From NCBI GenBank assembly GCA_018398765.1, contig JAHBMJ010005491.1:22501-70625 (forward strand): 48,125 nt of DNA, given 5' to 3'. Positions within the stretch are counted from its first letter, which is position 1. The number at the start of each line of letters is the position of its first letter. The translations under genes and the position numbers were made by a program. Positions 31,247 through 41,296 of the stretch are shown piece by piece. This DNA comes from Chromera velia (taxonomy: Eukaryota; Sar; Chromeraceae). Below the pieces are notes generated by a model. The model was not told the origin of the DNA. It saw only the letters and a program-made list of their open reading frames with translations, and searched no databases.

Positions 31247-31792
31247 TTATAAAAATGCGTCAATCCATCCTTGGAGTTTTGCCCGCCCCTCTCTACCGCA
31301 GAGCTTATCTGGCATGATACGAATTCGGTCAGCCACACAGGAAATGGGAAACACTCCATACCCCCCAAGCTGCACATATTTACACCATGGAATCGCGTTT
31401 GCCCGTGGCCAAACTTCCGTCTCATGCATTTGTAGCTTCTCTCACAAGCGTACAAAAACAAAAGGGGTCTCTAGTTAACACAGCCTGCAAACTTCTGCAC
31501 TGAGGGTATGCAGCTGTATTTCACGCCGAGGGACAACGGTGAAAATCAAAGGAAGCCGTCCCCCAACCACTGAATCACCCCCCTTGTTATATGGAAGCGA
31601 TTTCAGAGGGACCCCCATGAAATTAGTTCGAAGATCACAAAACACATCATCAAAGATTGCTTTCTTATGGGGATTGATTCTCAGGGGACGCGGGATCTCC
31701 CACTGCAGTATAGTAGAGATGAATCGGACCTTAGATCGAACCTCACTTGCAGCTGCAACATTTGACGTGAAGTTCGATGGCTGTTCGTTGCT
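31247..31792 (-). CDS. Unrecognised minus-strand gene or remnant
   Basis: Two stretches of one frame look coding. The frame is open from 31792 down to TAA 31475-31477 (about 105 codons, including VRFISTILQWEIPRPLRINP and RTNFMGVPLKSLPYNKGG). It resumes from ATG 31429 to TAA 31247 (60 codons, MHETEVWPRANAIPWCKYVQ). Two stops separate them, removable by a small intron. A TGCAG acceptor candidate lies at about 31706. I recognise no family; composition is ordinary and not low-complexity. It could be a real small gene or a transposon-derived fragment. Confidence 0.35.
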
Positions 31793-32220
31793 TTAAGTTG
31801 GGTTTCTTCACCATCACTGCATGTTGCATCGTGTTGCGTAGACGGGGTGACTGTCGCGGCAAGATCCCACGCCGGGACCGCGTGCGGCCTACAGCCCGGC
31901 CGGCCGGCCCGGCCAGCCGAGCGGAATAGCCACTCACTCACTGCAAAAAAAAAAAAGTTGACGGTGACGGTCAACTTTCACTTTTACCGTGAACGTCCGG
32001 TCGACCGAGTCTGGCCATGGAAAAAGAAGGATGACAAGAGCTCAGCCATAGTGAAAAAGACAGAGACTACAAAATTCTACTGAAAACTGTCAGAGAGGTC
32101 GTGCAGAGTTGCAGTCGATATCTGGATGCTTATCCATCTGTCTGATTGACTGTTGCACCGTTGTTCATTGACACAGGTTTGTTGTTCTGCGTTGTTCCGT
32201 TCCATTCCGCTCGCTGTTCC
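31793..32220. other. Intergenic
   Basis: Contains a GC-rich GGCCGGCCGGCCCGGCCAGC patch near 31898-31917, an A12 run at 31946-31957 and a GACGGTGACGGTCAACTTTC segment. No gene seen. Confidence 0.35.
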
Positions 32221-32249
32221 TGTTTCCAGGAGCTTGTTGCTGCAATGTC

Positions 32250-33263
32250 TACACAAGAGGAGGGACATAGATGAGGCAGGCTGAAGCGAAACGCTTCAGA
32301 CTCGGGCTCGTCCGTTATCTCAGTTCCCGATGGAGATGATAGGCCCGGGGGAGACGGAAAGAAAGAACGAATTCGAGTGTCGAACCCTACCTCAAAGAAA
32401 AGCCAAAAGAAAGAGAAGGTCACAGATACCAAGGAAGGAGATCCTAAGAAGAGAGAGAAAGCAGAAACGCGTGCAGGGAAGGGTGACCGTGACAGAGGGA
32501 AAGAGAAGAATGAGAAGAAAAAGGAGAAAAAAGATACACAGAGAACTTGAACCTCCTGAGGAGACGCCAACGAGGACCCAACGAGGCATCCCAGCGTTTC
32601 AGCAAATATATGGAGGAAGTTGCAGAGAGGAAGGATGCACTCGAGATGGGAAACCTCTTCTTCTTGATGACAAGGTGGGCAGAACGGTCTTTCAGTCATC
32701 GCTTTCTGACTTGCTTCCTTTGTTTTTCGTCTCTTTTGTATCATCTTCACCTCCGGTAATCATTTTCACAGGTTAAAATAATGATGATTCGACTGAATAA
32801 TCATTATTTCACTGGAGACAACACAGTGGCACAACCAATCATGGTCCATGCTGGGCTTGATGAGACTTAGTGATGAAGAGTCTTTGCTCTCCCTCTTTCT
32901 GTGCAGGGGTGATGTGACGAGGGCAGATCCCGCCTTCTTTTCGGGGGGGCGACTGGTGAGAGAGTGCCTCGAGGAACCCTGGGCCTTCCAGCGTGGGAAC
33001 AGCAAGGAGGGGAGATGGAAAATCCTCGAATCCTACATTATGCAGGCAGCGGGGCAGAAGACCACTGTAGACAACAACAACATGCTGACTCGTCTGTTCA
33101 ACGTCATCCACGGCGTCTTTTGGCAGACCTTCAAGAACGATATCCCATCTGGCCTGGTCGACTACAAGGCCGACAAGAATGTCAAGGGTTTTCTGGACGC
33201 TCTGAAGATCTTCGAGCAGCGTGACGAGTTAGAGTTCTTCGGAGACTTTCGCGAGCTCAAAGA
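32250..33263 (+). CDS. Unrecognised multi-exon gene, possibly decayed at 5' end
   Basis: The best-supported part is two exons. One ends at 32674 (ASQRFSKYMEEVAERKDALE, MGNLFFLMTR); the next is 32907-33263 (GDVTRADPAFFSGGRLVREC, SYIMQAAGQKTTVDNNNMLT, FLDALKIFEQRDELEFFGDF). The GTGGGC donor and GTGCAG acceptor join in phase 2, and the second exon ends at a GTCAGTCAGTCC donor, so a further exon is expected. Upstream, a Lys/Glu/Arg-rich frame (about 32292-32549, KKSQKKEKVTDTKEGDPKKR) is preceded in the same frame by ATG 32250 and a TGA at 32277, and it stops at TGA 32547. Its frame differs from the MEEVAERK frame and no splice sites reconcile them, so the 5' part is uncertain. ATG 32610 is the simplest start. 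Confidence 0.5.
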
Positions 33264-33895
33264 GTCAGTCAGTCCTTCCGTTCCTCCCTCTTTCCTTCCT
33301 CCCGCCTCCTTCCTTCCTTCCCTCCTTCCAGAATCTATCTTCCTTGATGTTCCCCCTCCTTGTCCCCCTCCTATCTTTCGCTCTTTCCTCCTTCCTTTTT
33401 TCCTTCAAGTCAAAAGTCTACACTGGCACATGACCTGCTCTCATTTTCGATCCATGCACTCCGAACTGATCTCTCTGTACAATTGCTCTCGGTTTTCAAG
33501 CTCTCTATCAAAATGAATGAATGAATGAATGAGTGAATGAAGGACGATGATCATCACATCTCTTCTCTTTTTTTGTCTGCAATCCCACAGAATTCAATTC
33601 ATTCCCCGCAGTTTTCTTTCCCCACCCAATGGTGTTTCACGCATAGAAAAAATAATCGCATTCTTTCACTACATTCTTTTATATCTTTGCTGACTTTGTG
33701 TTCTATGCACCTGCCAATGCTGCCACGCATTATCATTTGGACCCAATGGCATGCATGGCTTTCGAGAAGAGCTGCGACTAGCAGGCCACTGGCAGTGGGC
33801 TGAGCTTGCAGCTCTCGCTTGAGCCTGATCAGCAGCTTCCATAATCATTAACAACAAAATCATTACTCTCAAGATGGAAGTTCATTCTTTCTCGT
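33264..33895. other. Intron or 3' region of the preceding gene
   Basis: Starts with a GTCAGTCAGTCC donor and a CTTCC-rich tract (33272-33400). A candidate acceptor CCCACAG lies near 33591. A (AATG)n tract is at 33513-33540. I could not identify the next exon. Confidence 0.4.
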
Positions 33896-34112
33896 AACTT
33901 GAGAACGTTATGCATAATGATTATCAATGTCATTAGTGGAGATTGACATTCATAATCATTACTTACTTTAGCCTAAAATCAATAATGATTATTGGAAAAA
34001 ATGATTTTTTATTGATAATCATTATGCATTTTAAGCTGTAGTCGATAATGATTATTGATGTCAATCTCCACTAATGATATTGATAATCATTATGCAAAAC
34101 GTTCTCGGGTTA
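33896..34112. mobile_element. Palindromic foldback element
   Basis: Arms of about 65 bp (33896-33962 and about 34045-34112) are inverted copies beginning AACTTGAGAACGTT(A/T)TGCATAAT. The interior holds further copies of the ATAATGATTAT/ATAATCATTAT palindrome. Related palindromes lie at 31012-31115 and 32775-32809. MITE-like, no coding capacity. Confidence 0.75.
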
Positions 34113-34278
34113 ACCCACTGATGCAGGTAACTTGCCTAGTTACTTGCCAACGTGCTGAGCGCGGCCACTTGAGACCGGCATCATTCTGGTCGTCTTCTTT
34201 CAATAATTTTTTGTAAATTCACTATATGCATGCAGTGTTATCTGTTTGCAACACCGGCGCCACCGCTTTTCACACTCA

Positions 34279-35439
34279 CTAGTCTTCTGATCGCATTAAA
34301 TTTTTCTCAAAGCTGATCCCTTCATCCTTTTCTGTTCGCACTTCAAGACTGGCCGCAAGAGCTGCTAACGTCCCCTGCATCAGACCTCTACACGTGTGTG
34401 CAAAGTCAACCAGGCCCTCTTTGATGACCTCCGCTTGTACATCGTCCCCCTTCTTCCCATCAATTGCCTTCTCAATATTCTCACGTGCAGCTGTGCTCAG
34501 CCCCTTTCTGTTGAGAAATGCTGCAAGGAGACGGTGCTCTCGCATACGTACCAACTCCCTCGCCAGAATCGTTCCAAACCTGCACTTCTTCCCCCAAAAC
34601 CATTCACGCAAGCGGGAGTGCTCACTCAGTAAACCGATCACAAACACCCGCTGAGTTTTCCTAGCACGGCACAAACGGAGCACCCTGCACATCCATTCTC
34701 TGATCATATCCTCACGAACACGTTCAATCCCACTCTCCAGTCCGTGAAACAGAAAAAGTCTCAGTGTTTGCTTGAGAAACAACACGGTCTCACACGGCAA
34801 CCTGCCATTAGTCGGCACAGTCCCCAGCAAAGTGGGCAAGAAAGTTCGGAAAAAGTACTCCGTTGGATCCCACCCAGACACCAAAAGCGGCCGCACTAAA
34901 CACCTGCGGATCTTCTTTTTGTAACTCAGACACGAGTACACAGGGCTGGGTGCACTCGGCCCCGGATGCTAAAAGTAACTCCGTTCAAATTGTCGAAAAC
35001 ATCCCCAGTAGCTGCTCTCAAACTTTAAATTGAAGGAAGGGGGCTTCGGAGAACAGACCGCAAGGGCAGTCAAGCCCATCTCAGGCAGATATAACGTATC
35101 CCCCCTCCTGTATAAAGTCAAATGCCCCTCCCCCAACCCATTGTGTTCCTTCCCAAAATCCAAATCTAACAAAATCAGCTCCTTGCAGATACGGGCCCAC
35201 CAGAGACCCTCCATATTCACAGAGGGCCGCAGAATCGTAAACAGACTGAAGACATCGCGCCTGTCTGACATGTCCCAACGCCATCCTCGGACCTTCCCCA
35301 CCGACGCGCCGCCACCTGCAGAGGCACAGCCCCTGATGAGATCCCGCACCTCCTCAAACAGCTGTTTCGTTTGGACCTCCCCCCAACTGAAGGGCTCCTG
35401 CAGTCGCAAACTCAAAGACATCCGTGGGAGCGCATACAT
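34279..35439 (-). pseudogene. Unrecognised protein gene with one in-frame TAG
   Basis: One frame of 387 codons runs from ATG 35439 to TAG 34279, interrupted once by TAG at 34969-34971 (codon 157). The first part includes FSWGEVQTKQLFEEVRDLIR and RDVFSLFTILRPSVNMEGLW; the second includes DPTEYFFRTFLPTLLGTVPT, LKQTLRLFLFHGLESGIERV and ARELVRMREHRLLAAFLNRK. Both parts have coding character, and the frame is kept over more than 1.1 kb, so one ancestral ORF with a single nonsense change (CAG to TAG would do) is the simplest reading. The alternative is a 156-residue protein with readthrough. No family recognised. Confidence 0.55.
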
Positions 35440-35630
35440 ACTCTCTCCAATGGACTCTCTCTCTCTTTCTTTCTGTCTCTTTCGGCCCCCCCTCTCTCTC
35501 TCACACACACATAAATAGATAGACAGACAAACTATATGGTTTCTTTCTTTTTCCTTTCATCCACTCATTTATTCACGAAACAGACAGGCGGACACTTACA
35601 CGCGTGCGTGCGCAAGCATACACATACACA

Positions 35631-35670
<40 letters not shown>

Positions 35671-36091
35671 CGCGCGCGCGCGTGCGCGCATACGCATATA
35701 TGCACGCACCCACACACGCGGAACGTGTTGGTATGTATTACATGTTGAGAAGACCACGACTCATAGTGGAATGATTCGCTTTCCATTATGCCGGGTCCTA
35801 GAAACTCAGGTGAGGCCATACTCAGTCACGGGAGAGAAAGTTGTCCCGGTGGCCAATTACGATCCGAAATCTTTTGTGTCATTCTTGCATGCTTCCTGCT
35901 GAAGTTGAATGATACAAGATCTTCCATCGAGTAACTGTGTAGTTGGAAAAATCAGCTGAGATCGCAATTCAGCCTTTCTCCATCACACAAGCACAAACAC
36001 AAACCTCCTCGGATATCCAGCCATATGAAGGCGCTCTGGGAATTCTTCTTATGAGGTCCCTGTCCAAGTCTTCCCGGCGGCTCCTCTCCGT
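35440..36091. other. Intergenic with CA/CG microsatellite
   Basis: CT-rich tract at 35455-35500 and a (CA)n-(CG)n alternating purine-pyrimidine tract at 35620-35690, a candidate Z-DNA former. No gene between 35700 and 36091. Confidence 0.6.
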
Positions 36092-36310
36092 CTAAGCCCT
36101 TCTAAGCTTATGTTCCCGTCTCTGCTCGAGCAGCACTGCCGTCTCCGAGGACCACCGCACCCTCTCTTCCTCGTCAATCGTGTCCAGTCGTTTTGAGCAC
36201 TGTCTCGCCCACAAAGAGCTCACAACCCGCAGTCTGTGGAGACTCTTCTCGCCAAAAAATCTCAAGACGCACCCCACCGCAGCTGTGCTGGGTGGAAGTG
36301 GTGAGGACAT
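36092..36310 (-). CDS. Small F-box-like protein
   Basis: 72 codons from ATG 36310 to TAG 36092 (the frame also opens further upstream). The stretch VGCVLRFFGEKSLHRLRVVS followed by SLWARQC resembles the core of an F-box (IL.FL....L.RLR.VS..W), the Skp1-binding module of SCF ubiquitin ligases. The upstream conserved LP is replaced by LPPST. No substrate-binding repeat follows. It could equally be the end of a longer spliced gene. Confidence 0.4.
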   Translation of the reverse strand: MSSPLPPSTAAVGCVLRFFGEKSLHRLRVVSSLWARQCSKRLDTIDEEERVRWSSETAVLLEQRREHKLRRA

Positions 36311-36492
36311 GATACACAGTCTCCCTCGGAAGTTTCCCTCGTTCGCTTTGCGAAAATAAGTGAGAGCACTCAATGCCCTTTTGAAGCAGAGTCACAGCTT
36401 TATGGAGGGTTCACAGTGGTTCACACAACCGGGCATGGAAGCAATGACTGCAGGAAATGCATTCTACATTCCCCGTATATATAAGCGGCATA

Positions 36493-36520
36493 TATATCGT
36501 GGGCCAAGAGCCACGATATA
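36493..36520. repeat. 10-bp stem hairpin
   Basis: TATATCGTGG at 36493-36502 pairs perfectly with CCACGATATA at 36511-36520 around an 8-base loop. Confidence 0.8.
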
Positions 36521-36588
36521 GAGCCACGTACGGGACTTTATAACATTATTGACGCACGCAAGTCTTATTATCACAGACAATGAGGATG

Positions 36589-36698
36589 TGTGAATTCTCG
36601 CGGAGCCATACCAAAACAGACAACGGAGCGAGAATACAGGTTCAGCTGGAACTAAGCGCTGCAACGTGGTAAGAGTGCAAGCCGCTGGGGCATTTGAT
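36589..36698 (+). repeat. Repeat C, copy 1
   Basis: Matches 46290-46400. In copy 2 it is followed directly by repeat D; here it is separated from D by two A-core-B units. Confidence 0.88.
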
Positions 36699-37630
36699 GA
36701 GTTAGCGTTAGCAGGCTCTGCGTACAAAAGCCGGTGTTCCTCGTCAGGCTCAGCGAGTCGGCCGATTCCATGGGCTTAGGGCCCAAAGACCGGCCCGGCC
36801 CGAATTTATCCCGACGCGGCTTCAAAAAGCGGTGAGACGGGAATTTCAATCAAAAGCTGGAGAAAGCAGTTAAGTTATACTTAACTAGCCAAGACCTCCA
36901 CCTCTCGCTCTCATCGCGACGGACTTGATTCTTAAATCGAGATCCTTTTTTGTTAGAGAGAAACATTCTCTCCCTCCAGTCAGGTCAGAGACTTTGTCGA
37001 AGAAGCCTTACGTAGAGGAGGATAACGCGCCTTCCTTTCGTTCAGGTCTATCGATAAAGATAGAAGAGAGCACCCTACATACTTCTCAGAAGCTCTGCAG
37101 GGATTCCATTTGCTTATGCAGGCAAAGCCCCAGAAAGAGTCAGATAGATAACAGTTTTGATCAAATACAGTCAATTAAAGTAGACACTATTACACTCTCT
37201 CTCAAGAGAGCACCATTATATCCCACATGTATTTTAGAACAATACGGTTTAAGCGTTCTTAAATGCTATGGTCTATATACTAGACTTATGAGCTGTTCAG
37301 TAGTAGTCCCAGACTATATATGGGCCAGACTTGTTCTCTTGCTAGACGCCAGTACCACTGTGCCATACATTAAGCCCTCTTATGCCCAGAGACTTTTCAT
37401 AGGTATATGGAGGCCTCGCTGATAACGAGTATTTGGGGGGTTGCAATTCAAGTCGTCCAAATATATAAGCGTATCGCAAAACGATCCGTGTTATATCGGT
37501 CTGACTAGTCCCGCTTGCGTGCTAGTGAGCCTTAAATAGCTCCCGAGCCGCAGTCACCACATCCGACAGCAAGGGCCTCCGATATACCCGAGCCTAGCGG
37601 CTATCTGCGATATAGCAGCCTGCGAGGAAT
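36699..37630 (+). mobile_element. A-core-B unit 1 (932 bp)
   Basis: Begins GAGTTAGCGTTAGCAGG and ends CCTGCGAGGAAT. A (36699-36954) is shared with unit 2, the core (36955-37434) is unique, and B (37435-37630) is shared. The core lies in an open frame of 165 codons (36925-37422) of unknown nature that starts without ATG. B holds ATATATAAGCG, a TATA-like word. Confidence 0.78.
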
Positions 37631-38239
37631 GAGTTGGCGTTAGCAGGCTCTGCGTACGAAAGCCGGTGTTCCTCGTCAGGCTCAGTGAGTCGGCCGATTC
37701 CGTGGGCTTAGGGCCCAAAGACCGGCCCGGCCCGAATTTATCTCGACGCAGCTTCAAAAAGCGGCGAGACGGGAATAAATTCGACCTCTCGATTGACCGA
37801 TTCAATCAAAAGCTGGAGAAAGCAGTTAAGTTGTACTTAACTAGCCAAAAACTCCACCTCTCACTCTTATCGCGACAGACTTGATTCTTAAATCGAGATC
37901 CTTTTTTGTTTGCCCTCCCTCCCACCTCTTTTCCCCCCTTTTAGTCGTGGGCAGCCACACATACACCCCACTCACCCATCCGGCAGACTAGATCTGTCCG
38001 CACGGGTTGATCACGGTGGTGGCATTAGCTACAACTTTCTCATGGGGGGTTGCGGTTCAAGTCGTCTGAATATATAAGCGTATCGCAAAATGATCCGTGT
38101 TATATCGGTCTGACTAGTCCCGCTTGCGTGCTAGTAAGCCTTAAATGGCTCCCGAGCCGCAGTCACCATATCCGACAGCAAGGGCCTCCAATATACCCGA
38201 GCTTAGCGGCTATCTGCGATATAGCAGCCTGCGAGGAAT
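37631..38239 (+). mobile_element. A-core-B unit 2 (609 bp)
   Basis: Begins GAGTTGGCGTTAGCAGG at 37631 directly after unit 1. A is 37631-37910 with about 24 extra bases near 37775, the core 37911-38043 is unrelated to core 1, and B is 38044-38239. It ends GCGAGGAAT like unit 1. Confidence 0.78.
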
Positions 38240-38521
38240 AAAAGTATAGAGAAGGGCGTCGCCCAAACGCGTGGCGCCGCATGAGAAATTCGCTTTTATA
38301 GACATCCCGGAAAAAAGTAGAACACGAGACGGTGGACAGAATATAAAACGGCTCCCGAAACAAGAACGCTATGAGAAGCAGAAACAGTAGATAAAAGAAT
38401 ACGTCTAAGTCTGTCAGAGGCTGGGACCGAGCCATATCGAAGACGGCGCAATTGACAGTGCGTCAGGCATGGTGGCTTGAGGCCCAAGGGGGTAAAACTA
38501 TCGGGGTAGACAGAAGAACGC
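38240..38521 (+). repeat. Repeat D, copy 1
   Basis: 282 bp matching 46401-46682, from AAAAGTATAGAGAAGGGCG to CAGAAGAACGC. About 20 differences, three of them transversions by hand count. Confidence 0.9.
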
Positions 38522-39139
38522 TTGCAGTTCGTGAACATGGTCCAGTCCAGAATGAAAGAAATGAGAAGCGCGGTGAGCCGTCGTTGACGTGCCCGCTCTC
38601 ACCAAGCAGGGTCTGCCGCCGCTGGCGGAGCGAGGTGGAGCCTAGAGGGGCAGCAGTCCGTTACCAAGAAGGGGGAAAGCCGTTGCAACGTTGTTTTATG
38701 GTTTGGAAACGACGGAAGACTCAAATGGACTGCGAGACGCCGTGGGCGTGATTTCTTCCTGTTCGGTTCATGCCACATGTTGGCGTCGTAGCCTTAGGCC
38801 GAATGAAACTGGAGGGCAGAGTCTGCCACGCACAGTTGAAAGAAAGGCCTACAGTTGGCGAGAGCTGCAAAGCAGCTAGAAGGTTGCCAGAAGGGGAATG
38901 TCCAGCAGAGACGGCGGTTATAAAGCAACGCGTGGTGCCAAGACCGGAGCAGAATAGTGCACCCGCAGAGCGAAGGTAGCCAGCTGCTGGGTCAGTAGCG
39001 ACACAGGGCGACTTGATTGAGGCACAGAGAGAGGCCGAGGTTAGCAAACAAGGGGAGTCGTACGCAAAGGGCGTTAAGTGGCCGTATGTGGCGTTGTTCC
39101 CCCCGAGCTCAGTGAGGCTCCAGGAACCTGCGAAGCAGT
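38522..39139. other. Unassigned sequence between repeat D and the satellite
   Basis: Moderately GC-rich, with short open frames on both strands (for example plus 38770-38979), none recognised. Confidence 0.35.
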
Positions 39140-39532
39140 AGTGACTTGCGTCAGCAGGATGAGAGGTCATGCAGTCTATGAGTGGTGTTTTCAGTTGGTG
39201 TAGCGTGCTGTTTCATCGGTCGGATGAGTGCCCGTGCAGTCCGGGAGTGTCTGGGAGTGCCGCGGTTAGTAGGATTGGCTATGTGTGTCATCTGTAGGAT
39301 GAGTGTTCGTACGGTGCCCTCTATCGGAGTGACTTTTTGTCTCATCTGTGGGATGAATGTATTTGCAGTCTGTCAGGGCTGTTCTCAGTGGTTTTGGCAT
39401 GTTTTTTCATCTGTGTGAGCGCCATTTACACAGACTGTGAGTCCTACATTCAGCTGGTTTGACTCGTTGTCTCATCTGTCAGACGAGTGTTCATGCAGTT
39501 GATGAGTGTTGCTCTCAGTTAACTTGGCCTGT
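39140..39532 (+). repeat. 64-bp satellite, block 1
   Basis: About six degenerate units containing TCATCTGTNGGATGAGTG, then CGTGCAGTCTGTGAGTG and CTCAGTTGGTTTGGC. It is interrupted at 39533 by the LTR element, and the array continues at 41297. Confidence 0.85.
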
Positions 39533-39920
39533 TGTGAGAAGTTCGGTCCTGGTGGGTCTGATATCTCAGTGTCTCGCCGCCTCACGCAATCGCGCAGCCT
39601 TGTGTCAGACACAGATTGAGGCGCACACAAGCTGACGTGCGCAGCACGCAATACATGCATTAGGATTAAGTTGCTCTGTATATATGTATCGTTGATCAAA
39701 TCTGGTTGGAGAGAGACAGACAGACAGGTGGAAAGGGCCGAACAGTACTATCTAGATGCTGTGTGGTAGGTCCATGATGTTTGTGACTTTGTAGGGAGTG
39801 AGTGACTACGTATAGAGAAGGACTCTTGAGAGATCTATGTTTGTGTCGCGTAGATGTTTTCATATCGTAGTAGCTCGATCTTCTAGCTTCACTCTATTAG
39901 ACAGGACCAAAGTTTCCAGT
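39533..39920 (+). repeat. Left LTR
   Basis: 388 bp. It differs from the right LTR at 32 positions by hand alignment, all transitions, no gaps. Confidence 0.88.
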
Positions 39921-40903
39921 AGTGCTCACTGCGTCGGGCTTGGACCGTTTGCCTTCAGTTGTTGGACTGATTGCTCGAGCCAGCTGAGCAGGGAGAGGAA
40001 AAAGCAAGTCTGGCAAGATGTATGCATGAGAGAAGGAGAGAGAGACTTCACGCACCGGAAGAAGCACATGACGGAGATCTTCGACGACCCCTACGGCTGT
40101 CACCATCACAGAATCTGACGAGAGGAAAGAAAAAGAAAGAAAGAAGGAAGAAGAAGTAGAAGAAGAAAGAGAGTAAGAGAAAGAAAACAAAAGAAAAGAA
40201 AGATGGGACAGGCAGTCGTATAAGAAGATCCACATGCATGCAGATGAAGGCAGAGACGGAAGAAGCGGTGAAGTCAACAGCAGAGGAGCAGCAGAAGACA
40301 GAGCCCACCTAGAAGAAGCAGACACAGTCTGAGCAAGATGAGCAGCAACAGAGGACAGATGTTTGTGAGGCAGCCTGGTTGAGACGGGGTGAGATGGGCA
40401 GATTCAGTGTGGCTGGAAAGGAGTGAACACGGCCAGTCACCTGTAGCCACCGACGGAAGTGAACGAAAGGGGAACAGGTCTTGCCACTGCCGACGGAAGT
40501 AAACGAAAGGTAAGAAGGCATGGCACAATGGATCTCCAGATTACTGGTGCTTACCAGATGTCAGAGCGAATGTTTGAAGACTGAAGAAACAAGGGGTGAG
40601 GCTTATAGTCTCCACTACAGTGACTGTCGGCTAGGAAAGGGGGTGTCCAGGAAGAGACGGGCTCTGCTCTTACGTACACTGATGCTGACTTGAGACGGCA
40701 AAATCAAATAGAGAGACAAAAGAGACAAATGTGGGGAAGAAAGAGAAAATGAGAAAGAAAGTAGAGGAGAAGAAGAGGACAGTTCTGGCAGGGTGGAGTG
40801 ATTGAGAAGTTCATGAGTAAGGGGATAAAAACACAAGAAGGAGGATAAATTAAAAACAAAAGAAGAGAGGGAGGTCAGTGATGAGTCGTCGGGACAGGGG
40901 GTG

Positions 40904-41291
40904 TGTGAGAAGTTCAGTCCTGGTGGGTCTAATATCTCAGTGTCCCGCCGCCTCACGCAATTGCACAGCCTTGTGTCAGACACAGATTGAGGTGCACACG
41001 AGCTGACGCACATAGCATATAATACATGCATTGGGATTAAATTGCTTTGTATATATGTATCGCTGATTAAATCTGGTTGGAGAGAGACAGACAGGCAGAT
41101 GGAAAGGGCCGAACAGTACTATTTAGATGCTGTGTGGTAGGTCCATGATGTTTGTGACTTCGTAGGGAGTGAGTGACTATGTATAGAGAAGGACTCTTGA
41201 GAGATCTGTGTTCGTGTCGTATAGATGTTTTCATATCACAGTAGCTCGATCTTCTAGCTTTACTCTATTAGACAGGACCAAAGTTCCCAGT
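40904..41291 (+). repeat. Right LTR
   Basis: 388 bp, followed by the target duplication CCTGT. A purine-rich stretch (GAAGAGAGGGAGG) lies about 30 bases before it and could be the remnant polypurine tract. Confidence 0.88.
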
Positions 41292-41296
41292 CCTGT

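Larger units (their letters stand above)
39533..41291 (+). mobile_element. Non-autonomous LTR retrotransposon (TRIM-like)
   Basis: Two 388-bp direct repeats (39533-39920 and 40904-41291) flank a 983-bp interior. The element sits in a satellite unit and is bracketed by a 5-bp duplication CCTGT (39528-39532 and 41292-41296). The ends are TGTGAG and CCAGT rather than the canonical TG...CA. The interior has no gag, protease, RT or integrase; it is purine-rich (GAAGAAGAAG near 40125-40200) and carries a doubled GACGGAAGTRAACGAAAGG word at 40452-40510. Mobilisation would need proteins from another element. Confidence 0.83.
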
